Source of the DNA: Bolinopsis microptera | Lineage: Eukaryota > Ctenophora > Tentaculata > Lobata > Bolinopsidae | DNA length: 64,000 bases | NCBI RefSeq assembly: GCF_026151205.1 | Contig: NC_087078.1 | Span: forward strand, 9,192,675 to 9,256,674 | Direction: 5' to 3' | In this document: positions 44,601-56,200 of the stretch, piece by piece | Layout: every line of letters starts with the position of its first letter | Numbering within the stretch: the stretch's first letter is position 1 | Program-made: the position numbers and the translations under genes | The notes under the pieces: generated by a model | Database searches by the model: none | Told to the model about the DNA's origin: nothing | The model's input: only the letters and a program-made list of their open reading frames with translations

Positions 44601-46245
44601 GCGCTGATTTCTAACTTTAGAGAGTTTTTCCAGTTAAACGTGTTGGTGACCGTTAAGGTCAGAATATCAAATTTCGTGATAATCTCAGTTTAAGTAAGAA
44701 TATACTGTACAACCGTGTCCTTTTCCGAGGTGTACTACTATTTGGTAATATGGTCGTGATATCATGAATGTACAGGGTGGCCCAGAAGTAACTACCCACA
44801 CGCAACCCTTTAATGACTCACGTAATTCGTATCAGAATTGCTTAAAAATTTCAGATGAGAAAATTCTGAATAATGTAGTGGGGCAAAATGTCACGAAGTA
44901 TTATGTATTGTTGTCTTTTGGTAATATCTCATTTATTCCAATTTGGGATGCCGTATTTGTAACCAACTATTCTTTAAAATGTTTTACTGTTTTATAAGTT
45001 CTCATCTTTGTATTACAGGAGATACAGATTCATTTCTAAACTGCCTCTGGGAGACATCTATAAGAAAGTGGAGATGTATGAGAAAACCTGAGAAGAACTT
45101 GAGACAAGCTATATTGTTGAAAAAGATTATTATCAAGATTTCAAATTTGAAGAAAAAGGCCTGCAAGAAAAGACGCCTTGAGGTACTGATTTGCAATATT
45201 TTTACCGCGCTTTTTCTAAATTTTGAAAGTTACGCTATAAGTAACCAGACACTCAGTGCCAGATTAGTTTTTGAATTACTCTAAATTATTGACCAAAAAA
45301 CGAAACCAAAACCTCAAGAAGGCATTCACTCTTCTTCGGTATTTTACCAGAGAAGGGATACCTACTAATTACATATATAATAATTATAGTAGGAACTTGT
45401 ACTGGTTTCATCGGCTGAAAGTGGTGTCTTTGTCCTGTGATCACATAATATCTACTATAAAGCTATAATACTACGGACTTGCTAGTACAGTCCAAATACA
45501 CACAAGCATAATAAGGGGGAGTGTAATATAGAATCAGACGCCAACTTCCTCTGACAGCACTATAAATTACTAGTCTCTTCTATAAGTTCGAGTTGTCACC
45601 ACACAAAATATCAAATCATAAAATCTTTGTAAATTTGACCCTTCACCCACGTCAAACATTCCTATATAATACGTAGATCTACAATCTTGAATATTGTCAT
45701 TCACAAGAGCAGCTCACATCACAACCATCTGGTGGTTGTTATGATTAATATTACGTGAATTATTTCGCAACAATGGTGTAATATTTCACAGTTCAAGCCA
45801 GCATGGTTAATTGGTTATTAACAACTGTAAACTGTCCGCATAGACTGTCCTCTAACACCACATCATTGATCATTTGTTAACATTCTCATTAAATATTGAG
45901 TCTTGCGTTGAGAACTTGCTACTGACGCTCTTTCAATTGAAGGTGCTCATTAAAGCTAGGTTGTGACAACATTTTTATATGATTGAATAATGAAGTGAGA
46001 GTTTCCACAACTCCCGCCGAATTTCCACATTTGTTCCAAGTATATACCGCGGCCGCGAAGTACAAATAACATAATTTTATCGAAATGACTATAGTGTTTT
46101 AGCCACTTTGATATTTAATTCGGTGCGCGAACTGCGCGCATTGAAAATAATTTTAAGATGGAAATAATTTCAGGATTCAAGAAAAGAAGTTACAACGAAG
46201 AGGAGCAAATCAAAAGCATTGCCCGTCAAACCATGGGAGGAATAA
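38674..46245 (+). CDS. KEN-box protein with basic C-terminus, four exons (162 aa), family unknown
   Basis: Exons 38674-38806, 39994-40113, 45019-45182 and 46174-46245 join with phases 1, 1 and 0. Donors are GTGAGT, GTACGT and GTACTG. The protein starts MEFSENELYYSKEETISDSN and has an acidic/Ser-rich first half with STDKENNEPN (KEN at 73-75). A lysine- and arginine-rich helical stretch follows (ETSIRKWRCMRKPEKN, AILLKKIIIKISNLKKKACK at about 95-139), ending KSKALPVKPWEE. A KEN box followed by acidic/proline residues is a known APC/C degron, so a cell-cycle-regulated nuclear protein is plausible. I recognise no family. The last exon is also open in a second frame (FKKRSYNEEEQIKSIARQ), but only the first frame fits the preceding phase. 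Intron 2 contains the oppositely oriented gene at 42588-43988 and a LINE fragment. Confidence 0.65.
38820..38901. repeat. Heptamer array (ggtaact / ggttact)
   Basis: About eleven units of a 7-bp repeat occur in two orientations of similar composition (taactgg, ttactgg), beginning 13 bp after the exon 1 donor of the KEN-box gene. Confidence 0.8.
40920..42507 (-). mobile_element. 5'-truncated LINE (Tx1/L1-like end)
   Basis: A 377-aa frame at 42507-41374 encodes the C-terminal part of a LINE polyprotein: LGSIDHCVWSNPAITDIGSK, LRQWVVDLNS, and the zinc motif C-x2-C-x8-H-x4-C (CSLCNTYLETIPHIYLHC). No RT active site remains. The stretch from 41373 down to about 40920 reads as its 3' untranslated region, with A-rich sequence at the end (T-runs at about 40865-40915 on the plus strand). 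The border is uncertain. It lies just downstream of the gene at 42588-43988. Confidence 0.65.
42588..43988 (-). CDS. Type I membrane protein with coiled coil (about 339 aa), three exons, one apparent frameshift
   Basis: Exons 43988-43757, 43545-42940 and 42768-42588. Residues 1-16 (MTNICLYLYLLLIVAD) are a signal peptide. A compact extracellular part follows with N-glycosylation sites and a Cys pair (QLCINVTKHLDLCND, then YTISAGDRYYLTLTEL). Next is a long coiled coil (about 110-270; for example ALLADQARKAEEDFDGKVKM). Exon 3 has a membrane segment (YDWLILLTTLLYILYFVDII, about 287-307) and a 30-residue tail. Exon 2 is split between two frames. Adding one base in the G-run at 43448-43451 joins them and also makes the exon 2/exon 3 phase fit, so one missing base (mutation or assembly error) is likely. 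Signal, Cys-paired domain, coil, membrane segment and short tail recall p24-like proteins, but I see no p24 signature. Confidence 0.65.
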
Positions 46246-46939
46246 CTCTGAACTGATGGGAGTTTAAAAAGTGCAAAACTTTAAATAATGGAGAGGTTTT
46301 TGTTTATTCGAGCATGTTCCATAAATGTTGTATATAAATTCAGTTAAATATTATATCTATATATTATATCTATATATTATATCTATATATTATATCTATA
46401 CATTGTATTTATTTTTAAATTGTGATAATATAGTATAAGTTGAATTTTAATAATTTTTCTATATTTCGTACGTTATTTTTAATGAAGCAGAAGGAAATTA
46501 CGCTTATACTGTATACTTTATTGTTGAAGAAACATTTGTTAGCATTTTTACTTCAGTTTTTAAAATATTGGTACGGGATGGACTCATTTCTAATCAACTG
46601 ATTAATACATTTTGTGGCCCACCGACCCATTAACGCTATAAAATAAGACGTTGAGTACTGTACTACAACTTGAATACCAATGTTCAAAAACCCTTGTTTC
46701 GTTTCCGGAGCGGGAAAATAGATGCTTAGAAGTGTAACTTAAAATATACAGACCAAAAGTTTGTGAACAAAGTTTTCGGGTTTACTCATTCAAATTAAAA
46801 AGTCCAATTTGAATTAATAAAAGTGAATATAGACAAATCCTCTTAGCAATGTTAGGGTTCTCTTCATTTTTGATCCAATATCTGAATGTCTCTCACAGTT
46901 TTTCACAGCAATCATTATAAAAAATTAAAAAAAATAGTC
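46246..46939. repeat. Convergent intergenic region with a 13-bp tandem repeat
   Basis: Holds the 3' flanks of the KEN-box gene (plus) and homeobox gene (minus). At 46350-46400 there are four copies of ttatatctatata. Nothing else was recognised. Confidence 0.6.
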
Positions 46940-48357
46940 CTAATGATAAAGTCTGCCACTGTTGGCTGAAACTGGAGGCTGATGATTGTTGTAATTGGCG
47001 AGAAGCTGTTGAAGGAGAGGGTGAGAACCAAATAACATCTCTTGTTTGTTATCTCTCTTCCATTTAGTCCTTCTGAAAGTGTTGATCGAGCTTATAAGAG
47101 TGAACAGACGAAATCATATGTAAATCAATATGATACCGAAAGCAAATCTCATTGTTACCAACATGTTGGATAAAGAAAACAAATATTTGCTAACTCCTAA
47201 AACATTACGAGCTTATACAATTACAATAATCAATTTATAACTAGATTTAAAACCCGATTTATTAAACAAAATCTTTAGGTACCTGTTTTGAAACCAGGTT
47301 TTTATCTGACTGTCGGTTAAATCGAGATGTTTAGCGAGAACGGCTCTGTCGATCAGTGTGACGTACATCTTGTATCTGAACACTGTCTCCAGTGCTGTTA
47401 GCTGTCTCTCTGTGGGATGTTGGATTGAAAGATCACTCCTGATCCTAACAAGTAACAGAACTTTTTTTTAGGCAAGGTGGCCAATACAAATAATTCGAGA
47501 AGAGGCCACAGCTAACCGCAAAATTTTGATCAACGAAACCAAGTGCGGGATTTTCAGATATCAGGACATTTTAAAACTTTTTATTCGATTCAAAGGTCAC
47601 AGTATACACTATACAACGTTGATTGACGATGTCAACCATAATTCCAGCTCGTAGAGCTCTTGATCATTAATGCTTCGATCTCGTATCGTGGATGTGTCTG
47701 TGAAAAACATTAATTTGAGCTCAGTGGTGAATCGCACTACAATCTAGTAGTAGTATCTACTTGTCACACGTTGTACTTGTAGACCTTACCAGTACCTGCC
47801 GTGCACGAATGCGCGGCTGTAATCTAAAAATAAATATTTCTGATACCAGAAATATGACTGTATAGTACTTTTTAATTAGTACATCCTAATTATGAATTAG
47901 TACTACTACTTCCTAATTACAAATTAGTACTTCCTAATTAGAAGACGGTGAACGCTATGGTGAATGGTGATGCACAATTCTTGTTGAAGGTTAATGACCG
48001 AACTATTAGTATTTGGACGGTGCAGAAATAGCGAACAGGAAATTTGAATGATTACGCGCTGATGTAATTTTTACACAATAGCTATGTGTAAAACTAAAAC
48101 TGATTATGGGAGGGGGGGGGGGTAAAAATTGTCTAAAAAGTGATTACTATTACTATACTATTACGTGATAAGTGAACACTGAACGACACCTTATTTGAAC
48201 AAAAAATAAAACCTGTAAAAGATGTACGCTGTTTTCGTTTACACTTCCCCGCTGTTTTACTAGCAGATTCCGCAGCAGCTTCATCACACGTGACACTGGC
48301 CTGTGTCATGTGGTTGTCTCCTAGAAGCTGTTTTATACTGAACTGATGGGACGACAT
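46940..48357 (-). CDS. NK-like/Bar-like homeobox transcription factor, three exons (134 aa)
   Basis: Exons 48357-48213, 47409-47283 and 47072-46940 (stop TAG) join in phases 1 and 2. Residues 6-13 (FSIKQLLG) are an Eh1-like repression motif. The homeodomain spans about residues 40-99. Its N-arm is KRKQRTSF (R5, F8), helix 1 has L16 and F20, and the recognition helix reads DSQIKTWFQNRRTKWKRDN with I45, Q50, W48, F49, N51, R53 and T54. 'KTW(F/Y)QNRRTKWKR' is closest, from memory, to BarH/Tlx-type ANTP-class NK-like proteins. Introns cut the homeodomain after position 9 and inside codon 52. The tail after the homeodomain is short (EMLFGSHPLLQQLLANYNNH). It should bind TAAT-type sites and, through Eh1/Groucho, probably repress. 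Subfamily assignment needs a tree. Confidence 0.85.
47618..47700. repeat. Third TTGATTGACGATGTCAA-headed repeat
   Basis: gttgattgacgatgtcaacc, as at 21482, followed by a self-complementary 'agctcgtagagct'. It lies in intron 1 of the homeobox gene. Confidence 0.5.
48045..48192. mobile_element. Decayed Harbinger-like MITE copy
   Basis: 'acacaatagctatgtgtaaaa', a G-run with 'gggtaaaaattgtctaaaaa', and the end 'gaacgacacctta' correspond to the element at 38370-38535 in the same order. It ends about 20 bp from the exon 1 donor of the homeobox gene. Confidence 0.6.
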
Positions 48358-50297
48358 ACAAACGGGGAGTCACTCAGATTATACTATGAATTTATGGACT
48401 GATTTGATGGACCGATATATATAAATATAATATATATATAAGTGATAAGGCTAAGACTAGATGGCCGGATATTACATATTACGACAAATGGTAAATTAAT
48501 TTAAGCTCTTAAGGTCCGGGAGAGCACTTAGCAAGCTTGATGGAATCTTGCCTCTTATCTCATTTTTACAGTTAATTATTTTAGGGAAAAGCCATATTGT
48601 TGGCGTGGCGTTATAATAATCGATAAGTATTTGATATCATTACGACTGAATGATTTTAGCATGGTACATTTACAATAATGGAATTTAATTTCTGTAAATT
48701 TAATGTACCGTCGTCGCAAATGGACTGACATAGGCGGATAACAAATAATAGACAAAATTAAATTTATAAAACCAATCATAAAACTTTTTGTATAACATTA
48801 CTACAAAATTATAGATAGTGGATGGTTCTGCTAATGACCACGGATCAGATTATAAATTCGGAAAATGTTCTAGAGTTTACCCTCAGAGGGATGAACCCAG
48901 AAATTCACTCGATGAACTATCGATTGCAGGTATGAACCACAAAATTTGGATCATACTAAAAATACATTGAGACCAACAATAGAATTAGATGAAATTTTCA
49001 TTACCGGTCAAGTAAAATTCATTCCAAAACATTCAAATTATTATTTATCGTCCTTTACTTTTCAACGTTAATAAAACATTCCTCGTACGCCGCTCAATTG
49101 ACCATTGCAAGTAAGAACATATTTATGCGAATATTAAATTTACAGTTTCTGAGCCTTCAAATCTTTTCCAGTTTCCAACTCTGTAAATAACTGCTACACC
49201 CTTGTTGAGATCCACATTCCACACTTATAGGTATAGACAAACGCACAATCTTGACCACAGAAAAGCAAACTGCAGTGCGAAATAATTTGACACAAAAAGA
49301 GAAAATCTTTAACCATCGATCACACTCATAATTCCTCGGCAGTTGATTTACAAAAAAAGTATGTACAAAATGTCAAAAAAGAACGGAAATTATGCTCCAA
49401 GATTGAATTTTCTCGGTCGATAATAAAGCAATCGTTTCAATGGAAACCAATCGCAAAAAAGGGATTTTTTAATATCAGAAGCAGAATAAATTTGATTGAT
49501 AAAGTTTTTCAATATTTGTTCATCATTTTTGAATACATATTACAGAGTTTCTGAGCGGTTTGATTAACTTTTGAAAACAGTTTTAATAATATATGACGGG
49601 AAATCAGAATATCTATTTGGAACAATATGAAGGGTTCCGGTAAGAAATTTTCCAACACCATTGTAATCTTTCAACATGTAAGTTAAACTAATAATATTTT
49701 AAAAACGTACAAAAATTAATGATATATAGTCTACACCTACCAACCTAGTCATAAAAGTTAATGATTCGTAAGACCCATTTAAATTATTTTAAGTGACACT
49801 TAGGTCCTCGGTGTCCATTATTTTCTGTCAAAACAGACACGCAACATCTAACAAAAAATTAAGAATCAAATATCAAAATTTCTCAGCTTACAAACGGCTT
49901 CAGTCAAGAGCGATTCATTCGAGAAATAATGAATGCTATTTCACACTCAGCTCCGCATAACATTCCATGCTCATGGTAAAACCTAAAATTCTTCAGGAGC
50001 TACGTTTTAAAATCAGTAGAAACGTCTTTTCAGACAGCGAAAATTCCAGTCAATGACGGCTTGTTTATCACTGGGAACAATTACAAATTCTGCCAAAAGA
50101 TGAATCGGAGCCTAACGTATGAGAAAATATAAAATATTGGGGTGCAAGAGTTTAGTTTAAGTGTCGAGGAAGTCGACCCTTACAAGTCGGTCTACTATCA
50201 AGTTTCTGCCAACTAACACCAGAAGATCCCAGATCCCGGAAGGGGTATGAGAGATGTAAGACCCCCTCACCGCCGCCCTCCAGTCAGCGAGCCTCCC
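48358..50297. other. Upstream region of the homeobox gene and 3' flank of kindlin
   Basis: About 1.9 kb of AT-rich DNA. It should contain the homeobox promoter (nearest 48357) and the kindlin 3' untranslated region (nearest 50298). A 67-codon minus-strand frame at 48576-48779 looks like repeat-derived sequence. I see no other gene, and no convincing TATA box or poly(A) signal can be singled out. Confidence 0.5.
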
Positions 50298-53200
50298 TCA
50301 CTGCCATCCTCCGGTCAGCTTGTAGAACATTTCCTTGTCTAGCTCAGTGTCCGACTCCTTGCGCAGGGTCAGGAAGATGTAACCACCAATGTATTCGTGC
50401 ACGATCTTGATTTCGGATGAGTTGCATTCAAATGCGTGGGAGTCTCCGTCAACGTTAAACGTTAACTTTCTGATCTGTAGAAATTGTGATTTAAGACCTA
50501 GATACAATTGGGAGATCGTTTCAAATCATGCATTTTAGCTTAAAATATGAATCTCAGTGTATTTGTGGTTTAACAGAAGCTGTAAGTTTGCAATCTAAAT
50601 TTTAAAATCAACAACAATCTAAAAAACACCAACCTCCCAGTTAACATTCCAGCTCTGCAGAGAAGTCCAGTGCCAGGTCTTGAGAAGCTCATGTGGGGGC
50701 GCCAGGTCAAACTTGCTCATGTGGGTTCTAGATATTCCCAGTAGTTCCTCTTTTTTAGACTTATCGAACTTGACGATAAAGTAGCTGATTCCAAAGTCCA
50801 TCAGTCTCTCCCACTTCAAGATGTAACTGTTGGAATAAATCGTTAGATAAGATGGCAGAGGAGTTACCGTCAGCAGAATAACAGCTGTTTTAAGGTAAAT
50901 ATAAGAGTTGGCAAGATCACAAAAGACTACTTAAATAAGGGAAATTTACTTGAGTCTAAGTTCGGTAGCGGTGTGATCTCGTCTGGGTAACATGTTGTGA
51001 GCATCAAGGATCAAATTAGCCAATTGTTCCGGTCGGTGTTTTCTTCCAACCCTCGCCGAGACAAAGTCTTCAGTTTTTATCTACGGGAAGTTGTCCTTTA
51101 GTTCACACAAGTTAATACTCATTTTTCAGAACATATCACTTGGATTGTAATAAATTATAATTGAGTTTTAAACGCTAAGGAACTTACCTCGTCAGAAGTG
51201 ACAACAGCTCGCTTGTTCCTGTTTAGTTTCAGGGTCTGGGAATGCTCCTGCATGTTTGCCATCGTCTTTACGATGTCGATCTCACTGTCGTAGGTACTGT
51301 CGCTGATTGGCTTTCCCTTGCTAGCCAGACGGCACGCTGCAGTCCATTGGCAAAACTCTTCTTTCTGGCAATTATATTTTGTGAGTCACATTCATTACAA
51401 AATACACGCTGGATATGCAACGATAAAACTTTTATTTCCATGAGTAAGACTAGATTATTAGTTATTATCAGTAAACGACCGGGGCTAGGATTTGGCCGGG
51501 GCCGGGAATGTCCAAATTTTGCCGGGGCCGGGAATTGGCCGTTCTGGAATTTGGCCGGGGCCGGGGCCGTGAATTTAATAAATCCACGGCCAAGTTAGAA
51601 CTTTTCAGGACTTAGGATCTGAACTTATTTTTACATGACAATATAATGTTCGAGTATCAATTGAACAGTTTAGAAGGTAATTAGATTTCATATATATTTT
51701 GGTAAAATAATTTTGTTCAGCTGAAACAGTAAATAAAAGTTGGCACTCTTGACATCATCCTTTCAAAATTGAAATCCATTTTAAGATTTATATGAAAGTT
51801 TTAGGCCGATCTCGATCAAAAATTCCCGGCCAAATTCCCGGCAAAAATTGAAAATCGGCCGGGGCCGGGAAGAAATAGCTCCCCCGGCGCCGGGATTTCA
51901 CGGCGCCGGGAATCCCGGTCGATTACTGGTTATTATAACTATAGGTTAACACTCACATCTCCGAACAGAACGAGGTATTCTTTTCCGCCAGGAGGTTTGA
52001 TGTGTAGGATGTATTTTCCTTTTCTGACATCCACTTCTGGAACAATCGAGCAATCTGAAAAAATTTCGTCAGAGCTCCGTGCAACGGTCAAAGAAATATT
52101 TTAATGTGAGAGAATGAGGTCGATAATATTGGTTAAACAGCGTTTTAAGAGTGTAATACCTTTAAGATCTTGGACGAAATCAGGGGGTCCAGAACCTGCC
52201 GCATCCTTAAAGAATGACATGGTTGTATCTGAGGGAAAGAGGTGATATTTCAGTTAAGTCGACTAAAATAGATCTGAAAGAACATTTCTCGTATTTGTTC
52301 TTGAATATGATGCGCGCGCGTAATGGCCGTACGTCACACTAAACAATGACGCACAATTTTCAGTACAACGAGATTTGTTTCGCGCGCTACAGTAAACTGC
52401 AAGTAGAACTATAACATTTTAGGCGCGGGAATTTAGCTAGCCGCCACTCCGTCGGAGACAGAACGGGAAATTAATTACGCATTGAACTTCTCTTATTGTT
52501 CTGAAAAATTGGTGCCAATAAAGTTATTAAGACTGGGTCATTATCATTGATTTAAATATTTGCTTCCTGCAAAGTAATTATCGGGGAATGTCAATTATCA
52601 TAGAATATAGAAATACTCTTACCTCTGAATGTAAACTTGTGCATCTTTGGCTTGGCCAAGAAGAAGAAAATCTTGTTCGGCCTGAAAACGATACATGATT
52701 AAACCAGTCTAAGAAATCACACACTTAAAGAAAAAGTGTATTTTTCGAAAAATTCCTTTCGAAGAGTTTTCTATGAGGACCGATTAGAACACTAAAATTT
52801 CCGGTCACCGGCACTTACAGTATAGAATGGAATGTACATTGCTTAAGAAAGCCTTATCAGCTTAGAGAAAATTACGAAATAGACTGTTCAAGTGTTCACT
52901 GCTGTGCTAATTGTTCGGTTGGCTTCCCTTTTCTCGATTTCAAGTTAGAAGATACAAAAGTCAACTAGTTTTACTGTTAATTTCAGAGACTGGAGAGAAG
53001 AAACCAGTACAAATGTGATGTATTGGAGGTCACAATTACTACCACCAGTCATAATTAGGAATATTACATATTATTCTAAATTTAGCCCGAACACTAGGCA
53101 CCAAATTGTGACTCCTCAGTCAGAAACATTACAAATTGTGTTAAAAAAGTGTTGTGACGTTGGTTCTAGTTGGCTAATATAGTAACTCAAGTGTAACTTG

Positions 53201-56200
53201 CAGGGAAACACACAAACTGTCGGACACAATGTGGTCATGTGTCAACATATCGTGCTTCCAGTCATGGTACCGGCTTTAAATTAAACCACGCCCAAAACTT
53301 CAGTCGCAACACAATCGTCGTAATATATTGCTGAGTGGAGGCATTATGATGTCACCAAATTGAATTAACAAAATGTCTGCTGTGCTTTTACTTACTTCTT
53401 GAATTTCAGGTTTGCTTGTAGTTCTCTGTTGTAGTTAGGGAGCACTGTGTTGTTCTGAAAAGAAAATATTATCATTATTTTGATATGTCAACTAGCGCGA
53501 AAAACATTTTTTCGGCGTAGGAAGCTAATGTTAACGGCCTTTAATAAATAAATTCTAACATTTATATTTAGAAGAGTACCTATTGTCACATTATGCTTTT
53601 AATTAAATTTATTCAGATGTATCAATAACAAGTGTTTAGAACCCCCACCCATTAAAATATGAGGTCTTATTAGATCACTATTGGTGTTCCCGCGCCTTTA
53701 TACAGTAACGGCTTCACATATTAAATCATCCTCTGACAATGGTATCATGACGTAACATACTGATAAAAGTATTGACTAGTAATAAGATGTACCTGACAAT
53801 ACATATAATATATATAATATTACCGGCACGGCCTACACCCTGTTATAAGTCACACTGGCAATGTCAGCCGGATTGTATAAGTGAAATAAACTACTTTCTG
53901 CAGCCGTTCTAAAACTTTCTAATAGCTTTTTCCGTATTACGCATGGCAGGACAGGCTGCTGTTAACCAATCAGAGGATGGTGTCATGTCACGTGATTGGT
54001 ATCGACCAATTGGAAGTGCTGTATTAACATAGTGGCGGTGGCAGCTCGACATTTTTAGCTGGCTGTAAAATTTTGAAAGTTTGAAACCAATGAAATGAGT
54101 CGTAATGAATTATTTCAATAATTAAATATTTTAGACACTGTGTCTGTAAAGTGCCTATCTAAGGCTTCGTCCACTGATAATACATTTATAAACGTGTTGT
54201 GTGTCTACAAAATAGTAACTCAGATGTTACACTCCATATCACAGAACACTTTGGACGGTTCCACACAAAATCCACGGTGTCCAGACGTAATCACACTTGA
54301 TAAGTCTCCATTATTATAACACGTGACCTCACACGCGTGACCTCACACGCACTTCTAAGAGTCCCTACTTCACATTCACTGGTGTCCCAGTACACTGTGC
54401 AGTCTAGTGGTGGAGCAATACTGAGAGGTGTTAAATGTGTGATATACGCCCACTGTTACATCATTTTATAATGTCACACTGATTACTGTTCTCACTGATA
54501 CAGATCAAACTGCTGTAACGTCACTTTTAGAAAACTAATATTACAGCTCAGAATATATCATGATATGTAATATCTGTGTTAAGTCCGAGCTGTCTTTGTT
54601 GAGGGGTGTTTAAATTTCACGCAGTAATTCATGTTTAATATCACCAGACACCAGGTTTGTTTGCAATGTGGGTGTTATATGATTTTAACAGCAAATTTAT
54701 TACATTTATTGAATACACTAAATATAAAGACAGAAAAATACCTTTAATCCACTGATGTGACATTATTTGAATATGTAAAATTAGTAACGTTATATCATCA
54801 ACACGAGGTTATTGAAAGAATTTTAGGATTTAATAATATCCGGTAAGGATTGTGGAGATGATTATTATATTGGGGAATGGAATTTGCACATTATGCACAG
54901 GTTTCGGGGTTTTCCCAAAAACTCCCATGTTTAAAGTGGTCTCGTATTTCGACTGTGGCTAATTAAAGATTGTCAGCCATGATTACTCTACACTCAGCGG
55001 GACCTCAACTTTAGAAACATTTTTCGATACATTCACGCATTCCAGTGTAGCTTATTCGTAATGTAAAATGTAAGGATTCAAAATTGATGATGTGTTCGAT
55101 GATAGATGACGTATGTCCGAATATTTTTCGACTCATATCCAAGATTGACGAGCTTTTACAAAACCAAAAGATGGTAAAGTAAAGACTATGAACAACATAC
55201 ATATTATGATAACAAGGCGAGTTACACACAGAAATATAACCAACAAGCCTTACTCCTCACAATATCAAAACTCACCAGTTTCTCCAGATCAGGATCGTTA
55301 GCTCCGAGGGAGACCTCCAAATCAGCCAAAGCAGAGTCCAGGTCATCTTTACCGGGTGCCATGGCCGGGGCTAGTTTTGGGGGATTCCTCACTGCTTGCT
55401 CAACTGCAAACTGAGGGGGAACTGGGTTAATTTCCTGCCAAGTTTATATCCCAGCTTTTTGCGGCTGCTTGCATCGTTATCATGAAGTAATTCACAACCA
55501 CAAAGAAAAAGTACCATGAAAAGGTAACAAAGTTAAAAGATAAAGCTAACCTGAAGAGCAGCGAACTCAAGACACTCTGACTCAGTAGGTACAACATCTT
55601 CAGATAACACTGATCTGATAGCTTGGTGGAACAGAGCGTTTATACGAGCTTCGTCTCTCTGGAGAGGAGTCGGGTGTTAATATCTTGATAATATCTTGTT
55701 AATATCTTGTTAATATCTTGATAATATCTTGTTAATATCACACAATCACTGAACACTATATTGGAAAACGAACATAGTTTTTAGAAGGAGCTTTGCCTTG
55801 TATAGTGTATACCCGACTCAATTTCTTTCATTAATAAGCATTCTAACAGAATGTCACCCGACCCACGTTGCCGCCTGGAACTATTAATGTAAGGAAATAA
55901 CAGCTGTTGTTTTAATGAACAAGTTGTTAGAAACCTTAATTAATTGCTTTTTAGAGCCTCGCGAAGAACATTAAAAACATATGTGATTATTATGTTTCTG
56001 CTAATTATAACCATACCCAGAACCTTGTTTGATTAAGCGTAGTAAGAAGTGAAGAATTGGGTGTAGTTTTGCGGTATGGAGGTGACATTTAGGACAACCT
56101 TGAAGTACTAATTAGCGATAATTAGGGGGTAATTAGAGGGTTATTAGATGTATAGGAAGCTAGTTAGAAGTCAGCAGCTGCAGACTTCTACATTAACTAC

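Noticed and set aside
45271-45468. 65-aa plus-strand frame after exon 3 of the KEN-box gene
   Set aside because: Exon 3 ends with a usable GTACTG donor and the phase fits the last exon at 46174; this frame has no acceptor.
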